DNA of 12,408 nt from Solirubrobacteraceae bacterium (GTDB lineage: Bacteria > Actinomycetota > Thermoleophilia > Solirubrobacterales > Solirubrobacteraceae): NCBI GenBank assembly GCA_017882405.1, contig JADGPO010000164.1:1-12408 (forward strand), written 5' to 3'. The position numbers and the translations under genes were made by a program. This document shows, in pieces, positions 1 through 6,613 of this stretch; within the stretch, counting starts at the first letter, position 1, and each line of letters opens with the position of its first letter. The notes under the pieces were generated by a model. The model searched no databases and was not told the origin of the DNA. It saw only the letters and a program-made list of their open reading frames with translations.

Positions 1-648
1 GATCAGATGTCCGTGATCGGTGCCGCGCACGCCCATCGTCTCCGGCATCTCGTTCGCGGTCACGCCCTCGCCCCGCGGCGGCACCATCAGCGCGAGCGTT
101 CCCTCGGCGCCGCGGGTGCCCTCCACGCGCGCGAACAGCAGCAGGTAGTCGGCGATCGTCCCGAACGTGATCAGGTGCTTCTCGCCGCTCAGGTAGTAGG
201 TGTCACCCTCGCGCACGACCGACGCGCGCAGGTCGGCGCCGGTGCCGGCGGTCGGCTCGGTGAGCGTGAACGCGACCTTGATCTTCCCCGCGACCAGGGG
301 CAGAACGAAGCGCTCGCGCTGCTCGTCGGTGGCATGGGAGTCCATCGGGCGCCAGATCCCGTTGCACACGTGGACGATCATCCGCAGCGAGGCGTGCGAC
401 ATCGCGAACAGCTCCAGCAGCGGCAGGTAGCGCGTGAACGGGATTCCGCGGCCGCCGTACTGCACGGGCGCGGCCAGGCGTAGGTAGCCGCGCTCGCGCA
501 ACTCATCCCACAGCTCCATCGGCACGCGGCGCTCTGACTCGATCCGCTGCGCCCAGCGCTCGCCGTCGGACTGCACGTAGGCGCGGATCTCGTCGGTCAG
601 CGCGGTCAGCGTGGCCTCGTCAGGGGCTGCCTGAGTGGCTGTCGTCAT
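1..648 (-). CDS. Acyl-CoA dehydrogenase, N-terminal 216 residues (3' end beyond window)
   Basis: FAD-dependent acyl-CoA dehydrogenase, which would introduce an alpha,beta double bond into an acyl-CoA thioester. The visible part covers the alpha-helical N-terminal domain (about residues 10-120) and the start of the beta middle domain. The family signature is present as LTEPTAGTGAD (residues 129-139), followed by GEKHLITFGTIADYLL (155-170), matching the usual G-x-K-x-W-I-T-N...A-D segment, and MGVRGTDHG (205-213). The C-terminal helical domain with the catalytic Glu lies off the left edge. The start is ATG at 648-646; it overlaps the TGA stop of the upstream CoA ligase as ATGA, so the two are probably translationally coupled. 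It is the third enzyme gene of the aroA-like/ligase/dehydrogenase unit. The family is certain; the substrate is not, although context suggests a ring-carboxyl-CoA rather than a fatty acyl-CoA. No defect is seen in the visible part. Confidence 0.93.
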   Translation of the reverse strand, partial: MTTATQAAPDEATLTALTDEIRAYVQSDGERWAQRIESERRVPMELWDELRERGYLRLAAPVQYGGRGIPFTRYLPLLELFAMSHASLRMIVHVCNGIWRPMDSHATDEQRERFVLPLVAGKIKVAFTLTEPTAGTGADLRASVVREGDTYYLSGEKHLITFGTIADYLLLFARVEGTRGAEGTLALMVPPRGEGVTANEMPETMGVRGTDHGHLI

Positions 649-2216
649 GTCGCAATCGCCTTTCTCTCGGTCAGGCTGCGGGCAAGGTCTCGCAGGATGT
701 ACTTCTGGATCTTGCCCGACGGCGTGCGCGGCAGCTCTGCCACCGTCTCCAGGCGCTCGGGCCAATAGGTCTTGGTCACCCGGTGGGCGTCGAGGTGTGC
801 CTGCATGGCGGCGAAGTCCAGCTCGCCGTCTTGAGCCAGCACCACGAAGGCGCACGCGCGCTCGCCCAGGCGCTCGTCGGGCATCGCCACGATGGCCACG
901 TCGGCGACCGCCGGATGGGCATGGAGCAACTGCTCGATCTCGGCCACCGGCACCTTCTCGCCGCCGCGATTGACCACGTCCTTGACCCGGCCGGTGATCC
1001 GCAGCTGTCCCTCGGCGTCCAGCGTCGCCAGGTCGCCGCTGCGATACCAGCCGTCGGGCGTGATCGCCTCCGCCGTGAGGTCGCGACGGTTCAGGTAGCC
1101 CTCGAACAGGCAGTCGGTCAGCACCTCGAAGTTGCCCTCCACGCCGGCCGGCAGCTCCCGGCCGTCGTCGTCGACGATCCGCAGGCGAACGTTGGGCATC
1201 GGGCCGCCGTCGGTCGTCCAGGCCCGCTCGGGCGGGCCGCCGGGGGTGAACGCCGCGCCCAGGCAGCTCTCGGTCGTGCCCCAGGCGCCGCCCACCTCGG
1301 CCTCCAGCGCCGCGCGGGCCTCGCGGGCCAGCTCGCGCGGGATCGCCGCGCCGGTGGCCACGAAGGTCTGCAGCGCCGCCGGCGCCTGCCCGCGCTCGGC
1401 GGCCACGCGCACCAGATCGGCGAGAAACGGGGTGGCGCACTGCACGAACGTCACACCCCGGCGCTGCATCGCGTCAAAGCCCGCGTCGGCGTCCCAGACC
1501 TCCTGCAGCACCTGGGGCGCGCCCAGGCGCAGGGCGATCCACATCCCGTAGAGAAAGCCCGTCTGATGGGCGAGTGGCGACGGGATGTAGATCACGTCGG
1601 CGGCGGTCAGCCCGAAATGGGCGATGTGGGCGTCGGCGGCCCGGTCGAGCACGTCGTGGCGGTGCAGCACGCCCTTGGGCTCGCCGGTCGAGCCCGAGGT
1701 GAACAACAGCTGCGCCGTGGAATCGGGCCCACCCACCCGTCGGCGCACCGCCAGCTGCGCGGCGTCGGGCGGGGAGCCGTCGAGGAGGTGGGCGTACTCG
1801 TCACCCATCACGACGACGTGCTCCAGCGCCGGCAGCCCAGGCTGCAGCTCGCGGGCCATCGCGGCATGATCACGGCCGCGGAACCGGTCGGGCACGAACA
1901 GCACCCGGGCCGCCGAGGCGCGCAGCATGAACTCCAGCTCGCGCTCGTGGAAGATCGGCATCAACGGCTCGCACACCGCACCGACGCGCAGCGTCCCGAG
2001 CGCGATCGCCAGGAACTCGAGCCGGTTGGGCAGCTGGAAGGCGACCGACTCGCCCGGAGCGACACCCAGCGACAGCAGCGCGGCCGCGACCCGCTCCGAT
2101 CCGGCCAGCAGCTCTGACCAGCTGAGCTCCCGGATGTCGCCCGCGGCGTCGACCTCCGCCGCCGCGCGGTCGCCGGGGCGCGCGCGGGCGTGCGCCTCCA
2201 GGTCGTCGAGGATCAA
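645..2216 (-). CDS. Acid-CoA ligase (AMP-forming, cyclohexanecarboxylate/fatty acid-CoA ligase type)
   Basis: ANL-superfamily adenylating enzyme: carboxylic acid + ATP + CoA gives acyl-CoA, AMP and PPi, in the cytoplasm. It has 523 residues, normal for the family. Visible motifs: ATP-binding P-loop TSGSTGEPKG (173-182), WGTTES (312-317), WYRSGDLA (390-397), GRVKDVVNRGGEKV (409-422) and the C-terminal catalytic-lysine motif RTPSGKIQK (497-505, K502). The start is taken as TTG at 2216-2214, overlapping the aroA-like stop (TTGA). Family similarity begins right there (ILDDLEAHARARPGD), and the open frame further upstream is only antisense/shifted reading of the aroA-like gene. Its own stop overlaps the dehydrogenase start. 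Sequence style resembles cyclohexanecarboxylate-CoA and medium-chain or carnitine-type ligases; which acid it activates cannot be read from the sequence. The aroA-like neighbour makes a shikimate-derived ring acid a reasonable guess (inference). Confidence 0.92.
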   Translation of the reverse strand: MILDDLEAHARARPGDRAAAEVDAAGDIRELSWSELLAGSERVAAALLSLGVAPGESVAFQLPNRLEFLAIALGTLRVGAVCEPLMPIFHERELEFMLRASAARVLFVPDRFRGRDHAAMARELQPGLPALEHVVVMGDEYAHLLDGSPPDAAQLAVRRRVGGPDSTAQLLFTSGSTGEPKGVLHRHDVLDRAADAHIAHFGLTAADVIYIPSPLAHQTGFLYGMWIALRLGAPQVLQEVWDADAGFDAMQRRGVTFVQCATPFLADLVRVAAERGQAPAALQTFVATGAAIPRELAREARAALEAEVGGAWGTTESCLGAAFTPGGPPERAWTTDGGPMPNVRLRIVDDDGRELPAGVEGNFEVLTDCLFEGYLNRRDLTAEAITPDGWYRSGDLATLDAEGQLRITGRVKDVVNRGGEKVPVAEIEQLLHAHPAVADVAIVAMPDERLGERACAFVVLAQDGELDFAAMQAHLDAHRVTKTYWPERLETVAELPRTPSGKIQKYILRDLARSLTERKAIAT

Positions 2217-3526
2217 GCCTGCACCGACCTGGGCACCCGCGGCGTCACGGCGGCCGGGATCCCGATCGCGTTCATGTGGTCGAGGAACTCCGGATAGGAG
2301 ATGCGGTAGGCGTGCGGATACGAGAGCTCGGTGACGCCGTCGGCGGTCGAGCCGGCGACGGTGAGCGCCATCAACACGCGATGATCGTTGAAGGAGGACA
2401 GCTCGACGCCGTGCAGCCGGTCCACCCCCTCGAACTCCATGTCGTTGCCGTCGAACTCCACCCGGGCGCCCATCTTGCGCAGCTGCAGCATCGAGGCGAC
2501 GCGATCCGATTCCTTGAGGCGCACGTGAGCGACGTGCGAGAGCACCGTGCGTCCGCGGGCCCGGCTGGCCAGCGTCGAGAGGATCGGCACCATGTCCGGG
2601 AGGTCGCGGCAGTCCAGCCGGCCGGCGACCGGCGGCGTGCCGTCGTGGTCGATGGAGATCGACAGGCCGTCGTCGGCGAACCGCATGGGCACGCCGACGC
2701 CCTGCAGCTCCTCCAGCACCGAGGCCTCGGGGTGGCCGTGGATCGGCACGAGGCTGCGGAAGGTCACGTTGGAGGGGTGAAGCGCGCACGCCGCCAGCCC
2801 GAAGGCCGCCGAGCCGATGTCCGGCGGCAGGACGATGTCCCGCGCCCGGGGCCGCTCCTGGGGCTCGATGTCGAAGCGGCGCCAGTCCTCGCGGACGTCC
2901 ACCCGCAGTCCGAACTCGCGCATCATGTCGACCGTCAGCTCCAGGAAGCCGCGCTCGTTGAGGTCGCCTGAGACCTCGATCGTGGTCGGTCCCTCTGCGA
3001 ACGGGGCGAGCATCAACAGGCCCGAGATCCACTGCGAGAGCGTCCCGTCGATGTGGATGTGACCGCCGCTGGGGCGGCCGGGATGGACGGTCACCGGCAG
3101 GCTCTGATGCTCGTAGTCGACCGTGACCCCGAGGCGCTGCAGCGCGCGCAGCAGCGGACCGATCGGACGGCGCTTGAAGTACCGCTGGCCGGTGATCGTC
3201 ACCGGCCGGTCGCCGAGGGCGGCCAGCCCGATCAGGAAGTACAGGGTCGTGCCCGAGCTGCCGACCGACACCTCGGCGGCCTTGGGCGAGAAGCCGGCGT
3301 CGCCGCGTACCCGCCAGCCGTCGCCGGCGTCGGCGATGTCGGCGCCCAGTCGCCTCAGGGCCTGCACGGTGAAGCCGACGTGACGGGCGTCGGTGCGCGC
3401 CCGGATCGTGCTCTCGCCATCGGCCAGGGCGGCCAGCATCAGCGCCCGGTGGGCGTGGTACTTGGAGGGCGGGATCAGGATCTCCCCCTCGAGGGGCCCC
3501 TTGGGCTTGGCTACCAGCAGACGCAT
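2213..3526 (-). CDS. Divergent EPSP synthase-like (AroA-like) enzyme, probably not housekeeping AroA
   Basis: Member of the enolpyruvyl transferase family (3-phosphoshikimate 1-carboxyvinyltransferase fold), 437 residues, full family length. Landmarks: IPPSKYHAHRALMLAAL (18-34), SGTTLYFL (91-98), RRPIGPLLRAL (119-129), GTLSQW (161-166), LDCRDLPD (304-311), RLKESDR (336-342), FNDHR (379-383). Conserved Lys22, Arg27, Arg120, Gln165, Asp305, Lys338, Glu339, Arg342 and Arg383 remain. Other positions that bind shikimate-3-phosphate or PEP in the E. coli enzyme appear changed: Ser23 is Tyr, the Asn of GNAGT is Ser, the Ser/Tyr of SKPY are Glu/Phe, the Asn before WRVKE is His, and the late Lys of KTFPD is not Lys (alignment by eye). 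It may therefore carry out another reaction on a shikimate-type substrate, such as phosphate elimination. ATG at 3526 has a good ribosome site 6 nt upstream. It is the first gene of the coupled three-enzyme unit, 70 nt after the LacI-type gene. Family certain; function open. Confidence 0.88.
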   Translation of the reverse strand: MRLLVAKPKGPLEGEILIPPSKYHAHRALMLAALADGESTIRARTDARHVGFTVQALRRLGADIADAGDGWRVRGDAGFSPKAAEVSVGSSGTTLYFLIGLAALGDRPVTITGQRYFKRRPIGPLLRALQRLGVTVDYEHQSLPVTVHPGRPSGGHIHIDGTLSQWISGLLMLAPFAEGPTTIEVSGDLNERGFLELTVDMMREFGLRVDVREDWRRFDIEPQERPRARDIVLPPDIGSAAFGLAACALHPSNVTFRSLVPIHGHPEASVLEELQGVGVPMRFADDGLSISIDHDGTPPVAGRLDCRDLPDMVPILSTLASRARGRTVLSHVAHVRLKESDRVASMLQLRKMGARVEFDGNDMEFEGVDRLHGVELSSFNDHRVLMALTVAGSTADGVTELSYPHAYRISYPEFLDHMNAIGIPAAVTPRVPRSVQA

Positions 3527-3532
3527 CGACAA

Positions 3533-3537
3533 CTCCT
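3533..3537 (-). promoter_or_regulatory. Ribosome binding site of the aroA-like gene
   Basis: AGGAG on the minus strand, separated by 6 nt from the ATG at 3526-3524. It fixes the start of the aroA-like gene and rules out the much longer upstream reading frame, which runs into the regulator gene. Confidence 0.8.
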
Positions 3538-3544
3538 GTCCGTC

Positions 3545-3585
3545 CGGGGGGACCGGGTCAGGATAACGGCGGGGGTGGCCCCCCG
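3545..3585 (-). other. GC-rich inverted repeat between regulator and aroA-like gene
   Basis: Read on the minus strand, CGGGGGG (3585-3579) can pair with CCCCCCG (3551-3545), extended by CC/GG with one bulged base. A smaller stem, GGGGG/CCCCC with a 3-nt loop (3571-3583), uses part of the same bases, so the two are mutually exclusive. There is no U tract, so it is not a classical terminator. It lies in the 70-nt gap between the LacI-type stop and the aroA-like ribosome site and could be an attenuator, a processing element, or simply GC-rich spacer. Confidence 0.3.
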
Positions 3586-3596
3586 AATGGCGGGTA

Positions 3597-4604
3597 TCAG
3601 ATCTCCCCGCTGCCGCGCGGAACGAGCTCCACCGCCACCACCACCCGCTGCGCGCGCCGGCTATCGCCGTCCAGGCGGGCGAACGCCAGCCCGGCTCCCA
3701 GCTGGCCCAGCCGGTAGGGGTCGGTGCGCACCACCGAGACCTCCAGCAGGTCGGCGAGCTCGAAGTCGTCGAAGCCGACCAGGCCGACGCTGCGCCGCCG
3801 CCTCCCGAGCGCGTGCAGCGCGCCGACCGTGCAGCGGTTGTTGCCGCCGAAGACGGCCGTGGGCCGCCTCGTCCGCGGCAGCGCCAGGAGCCGCCCGACG
3901 GCCGTGGTCGCCGCTTGCGAGGTGCTGTTGTCCAGGGCCACCAGCTCGGGGTCGTGCTCCACGCCGGCATCGGCCAGCGCGCGGCGATAGCCCTGCAGGC
4001 GCTCGCGCGCGGTGTACAGGCGCCGGCTGTCGCCCACGAAGGCGATTCGGCGGTGGCCATGGGCCAACAGGTGCGCGACAGCCTGGCGGGCGCCGGCCGC
4101 GTTGTCGATCAGCACGGTGTCGGCCTCCGTCCCGGCCGGGGGGCGGTCCAGGAACACGGCGCGCTGACCGAAGCCCGCGTCCTCCAGGTAGCGATGATCG
4201 GGGGCTGCCGGGACGATCAGCAGCGCGTCGACGCGGCGGCGCAGCAAGGCGATCACCAGCTCGCGCTCGCGCTCGGGGTCCTCGCGCGCGGAGGCGGTGA
4301 TCAGCAGGCTCCGGTGCTCACGGGCGGTCTCCTCCACCGCCTGGGCGATCAGCGAGTAAAACGGGTTGCCCACGTCCTCGATCACCAGGCCGACGGTGTT
4401 GGAGCGGTCGCCGTGGCGCAGGCTGGCGGCCAGGTCGTTGCGCTCGTAGCGCAGTTGCGCGGCGGCGGCCAGCACGTTCTGCACGGTGGCCCCGCTGACT
4501 CCCGGCTCGCCGTTGATGACCCGTGAGACGGTCTTCAGGCTGACCCCGGCCACGCGCCCGACGTCGACCATCGTCGCGCGAGCTGGGTGCCGGTCCGCAG
4601 CCAT
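3597..4604 (-). CDS. LacI-family transcriptional regulator
   Basis: Sugar-responsive LacI/GalR-type repressor of 335 residues, the usual size. The N-terminal helix-turn-helix is seen as TMVDVGRVAGVSLKTVSRVI (11-30), followed by NGEPGVS and a hinge region YERNDLAASLRHG (53-65). The rest is a periplasmic-binding-protein-like effector domain beginning NTVGLVIEDVGNPFYS (about 69-84), with GHRRIAFVGD and GLVGFDDFELADLL further on, both typical of the family. The start is ATG at 4604-4602. An in-frame ATG at 4721 would add 39 residues with no family resemblance and would run through the divergent promoter, so it was not used. The gene is divergent from the sugar ABC importer, and a 12-bp palindrome typical of LacI-family sites lies in the importer promoter. 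It most likely represses the importer and possibly itself and the downstream aroA-like unit (inference). The ligand is unknown; weak ribosome site. Confidence 0.93.
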   Translation of the reverse strand: MAADRHPARATMVDVGRVAGVSLKTVSRVINGEPGVSGATVQNVLAAAAQLRYERNDLAASLRHGDRSNTVGLVIEDVGNPFYSLIAQAVEETAREHRSLLITASAREDPERERELVIALLRRRVDALLIVPAAPDHRYLEDAGFGQRAVFLDRPPAGTEADTVLIDNAAGARQAVAHLLAHGHRRIAFVGDSRRLYTARERLQGYRRALADAGVEHDPELVALDNSTSQAATTAVGRLLALPRTRRPTAVFGGNNRCTVGALHALGRRRRSVGLVGFDDFELADLLEVSVVRTDPYRLGQLGAGLAFARLDGDSRRAQRVVVAVELVPRGSGEI

Positions 4605-4670
4605 CGTGTTCGCCCGGCGCCGCCGGTCAGCTCCGGTAGCCGGTCGTGAGAGCCTCGCCTCCACGATCGC

Positions 4671-4700
4671 TTGACAATAGACAACGTTGTCACCTAGGGT
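4671..4700 (+). promoter_or_regulatory. Promoter of the sugar ABC importer operon
   Basis: A perfect -35 box TTGACA (4671-4676) and a -10-like TAGGGT (4695-4700) are 18 bp apart. Transcription would begin near 4706-4708, giving a very short leader just ahead of the ATPase ribosome site (AGGGAG, 4708-4713). The -35 match is strong and the -10 is weak but keeps the T-A...T positions. The operator palindrome lies between the two boxes, as expected for a LacI-repressed promoter. Confidence 0.6.
4680..4691. promoter_or_regulatory. Palindromic LacI-family operator
   Basis: GACAACGTTGTC is a perfect 12-bp palindrome with the central CG typical of LacI/GalR operators. It sits in the spacer of the importer promoter. 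A further TGACAA half-site overlaps the -35 box (4672-4677) and can pair with TTGTCA at 4687-4692. The divergent LacI-type gene begins 76 bp away, making its product the likely ligand of this site. Palindrome seen directly; the protein-site pairing is inference. Confidence 0.7.
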
Positions 4701-4719
4701 GGCCGTCAGGGAGAGATTC

Positions 4720-5514
4720 ATGGTTCCACGAGGTACAGAGGCAGCGGAAGCGGGCGGTCAACCGATCCTCGAGGCCCGGGAGATCGTCAAGACGTTCGGG
4801 CACGTCCACGCGCTGCGCGGCGCCAACTTCCAGGCCTATGCCGGCGAGGTGGTGGCGCTGATCGGCGACAACGGCGCCGGCAAGTCGACGCTCACCAAGG
4901 CGATCTCGGGCGTGACCGCGCCGGACTCCGGACAGCTGTTGTTCGAGGGCCGGCCCACGCACATCACCTCGCCCGCGGCCGCCCAGCAGCTGGGGATCGA
5001 GACCGTCTACCAGGACCTGTCGCTGGCACCCGACCTCGACGGGTCAGCCAACATCTTTCTGGGAAGGGAGCTCTACCGTCCGGGAGTGCTGGGCAAGCTC
5101 GGGGTGCTCGACCGAGGCGCCATGCGCGAGGGCGCGATCCGGGCGTTCACCGAACTGGGCGTGGCGATCCCCGATCCCGACGTGGCCGTCGGCTACCTGT
5201 CCGGCGGTCAGCGCCAGGGAGTGGCGGTCGCGCGGGCGGCCTCGTGGGCGAGCAAGGTGATCATCATGGACGAGCCGACGGCCGCCCTCGGGGTGGTCCA
5301 GTCAGCCCGCGTGCTCGACGTGATCCGGCGAGTGCGCGACCGCGGGCTGGCGGTGATCCTGATCAGCCACAACATGCCCGAGGTTCTCGACGTCGCCGAT
5401 CGCATCGAGGTCCTGCGCCTCGGTGAGCGGGTGGCCTCGCTCACGCGTGCGCAGGCCACCCTCGAGTCACTGGTGGGCGCGATGACGGGCGCCTACGTGC
5501 AGGAGGCGCAGTGA
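4720..5514 (+). CDS. Sugar ABC importer ATPase (single-domain, FrcA/RbsA-like)
   Basis: Cytoplasmic ATP-hydrolysing subunit of a CUT2/ribose-type carbohydrate importer. All nucleotide-binding motifs are intact: Walker A GDNGAGKST (49-57), Q-loop YQD (97-99, Q98), signature LSGGQ (160-164), Walker B IIMDEP (181-186) and the switch His in ISHN (215-218, H217). At 264 residues it is a single nucleotide-binding domain, like the fructose-type FrcA subunits, rather than the fused double domain of RbsA/MglA, so it should act as a homodimer. The start is ATG at 4720 because AGGGAG lies 6 nt upstream; an in-frame TTG at 4687 falls inside the operator and was rejected. First gene of the importer operon; its TGA stop overlaps the permease GTG start (GTGA), indicating translational coupling. 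The transported sugar cannot be read from this subunit. Confidence 0.95.
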   Translation: MVPRGTEAAEAGGQPILEAREIVKTFGHVHALRGANFQAYAGEVVALIGDNGAGKSTLTKAISGVTAPDSGQLLFEGRPTHITSPAAAQQLGIETVYQDLSLAPDLDGSANIFLGRELYRPGVLGKLGVLDRGAMREGAIRAFTELGVAIPDPDVAVGYLSGGQRQGVAVARAASWASKVIIMDEPTAALGVVQSARVLDVIRRVRDRGLAVILISHNMPEVLDVADRIEVLRLGERVASLTRAQATLESLVGAMTGAYVQEAQ

Positions 5515-6581
5515 GCGCCGAGCCCGGCACCGAGCCGCAGACTCCGGGGACGGCGCCCGCCGGCGAGCCCGAGGTGGTCGGGCGCAGCAGCCTGCGGGCC
5601 AGGGTGTTCGCTCCCACCAGCCCGATGTGGATCTTCCTGGCTCTGGTGGTGATCGTCGCCGTCTTCAGCGTGATGAAGCCCAGCCAGTTCCTGTCGAGCT
5701 TCGACATCAAGACGATCTTCATCAACGCCTCGGTCGCGCTGATGCTGTCGGTGGGGATGACGTTCGTGATCATCACCGCGGGTATAGATCTCTCCGTCGG
5801 CTCGGTGCTGGTGATGTCGGGCGTCCTGGCCGCCAAGGTGATGATCGTCCTCGGCGGTGGTGCCGCCGCCGCTTCCACGGCGGGCTGGTGGCCGATCGCC
5901 GCCGGACTGGCCGTCGGGCTGCTGGTGGGCGTCGGCTGGGGCGCGATCAACGGCGTGCTGATCGCGCTGCTGGACATCCCGCCGCTGATCGTGACCCTGG
6001 GAACGTTCGGGATGGCACTCGGCCTGTCCGACGTGATCACGGGCGGAGTGGACATCTCCGGGATCCCCGCCAAGCTCAACACCACGATCGGCGCGGGCAA
6101 GCTGGGCCCGATCCCGTGGCTGGTCGTGATCGCCGCGGTGGTGACGGTGGTCCTGGGACTGGTCCTGCACCTCACCCGTTTCGGCCGCTACACGTACGCG
6201 ATCGGCTCCAATGCCGAGGCGGTGCGCCGCGCGGGAATCAACGCCAGCTGGCACCTGATCAAGGTGTACGCGCTCGCCGGCCTGCTCGCCGGACTGGGTG
6301 GCGACCTCAGCCTCGCCTACTTCACCACGACCACCATCTCCGGCCACGTCACCGACAACCTGACGGCGATCTCGGCCGTGGTGATCGGCGGCACCAGCCT
6401 GTTCGGTGGGAGCGGCACGATGTTCGGGACGGTGGTGGGGGTCTTCATCCCCGTCGTGCTGGCCAGCGGGCTGGTGATCGTGGGCGTGCAGTCGTTCTGG
6501 CAGCAGGTGATGATCGGAGCGATCCTGATCGTCGCCGTGTACTTTGATCAACTCCGGCGACGGTCAAGGTCGCGGCAGTGA
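5511..6581 (+). CDS. Sugar ABC importer permease (RbsC/FrcC-like, BPD_transp_2)
   Basis: Integral membrane subunit of the importer, 356 residues. A hydrophilic Pro/Gly-rich N-terminal stretch (1-35) is followed by multiple membrane segments, beginning with MWIFLALVVIVAVFSVM (39-55). Family hallmarks are TFVIITAGIDLSVGSVL (84-100), FGRYTYAIGSNAEAVRRAGI (the cytoplasmic loop that couples to the ATPase) and LTAISAVVIGGTSLFGG near the end. The start is GTG at 5511, overlapping the ATPase stop, with AGGAGG at 5501-5506 inside the end of the ATPase gene. The C-terminus is basic (RRRSRSRQ). The binding-protein gene follows after a 32-nt gap. Substrate class: monosaccharide or polyol by family; exact substrate unknown. 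Confidence 0.95.
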   Translation: MSAEPGTEPQTPGTAPAGEPEVVGRSSLRARVFAPTSPMWIFLALVVIVAVFSVMKPSQFLSSFDIKTIFINASVALMLSVGMTFVIITAGIDLSVGSVLVMSGVLAAKVMIVLGGGAAAASTAGWWPIAAGLAVGLLVGVGWGAINGVLIALLDIPPLIVTLGTFGMALGLSDVITGGVDISGIPAKLNTTIGAGKLGPIPWLVVIAAVVTVVLGLVLHLTRFGRYTYAIGSNAEAVRRAGINASWHLIKVYALAGLLAGLGGDLSLAYFTTTTISGHVTDNLTAISAVVIGGTSLFGGSGTMFGTVVGVFIPVVLASGLVIVGVQSFWQQVMIGAILIVAVYFDQLRRRSRSRQ

Positions 6582-6602
6582 TCGGCCGGTCAACGCACAG
6601 AC

Positions 6603-6610
6603 AAGGAGGA
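6603..6610 (+). promoter_or_regulatory. Ribosome binding site of the binding-protein gene
   Basis: AAGGAGGA, nearly complementary to the 16S rRNA tail, lies just ahead of ATG 6614. It is stronger than the sites of the other two importer genes, in keeping with the excess of binding protein normally made. It selects ATG 6614 over the in-frame GTG at 6578. Confidence 0.85.
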
Positions 6611-6613
6611 GAG

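Noticed and set aside
1..483. Plus-strand 158-codon frame at the left edge
   Set aside because: Antisense to the acyl-CoA dehydrogenase, whose signature motifs are clear on the minus strand.
783..2117. 444-codon plus-strand frame
   Set aside because: Antisense shadow of the CoA ligase, rich in His/Arg/Gln/Gly, without family features.
2217..3032. Upstream extension of the ligase frame
   Set aside because: It reads the aroA-like gene out of frame; similarity to ligases begins only at the TTG at 2216.
3527..4060. Upstream extension of the aroA-like frame
   Set aside because: It overlaps the LacI-type gene in another frame; the Shine-Dalgarno site and family N-terminus both place the start at 3526.
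5441..6551. Minus-strand frames opposite the permease
   Set aside because: Shadows with His/Asp/Arg-rich composition; the permease on the plus strand has full family motifs.
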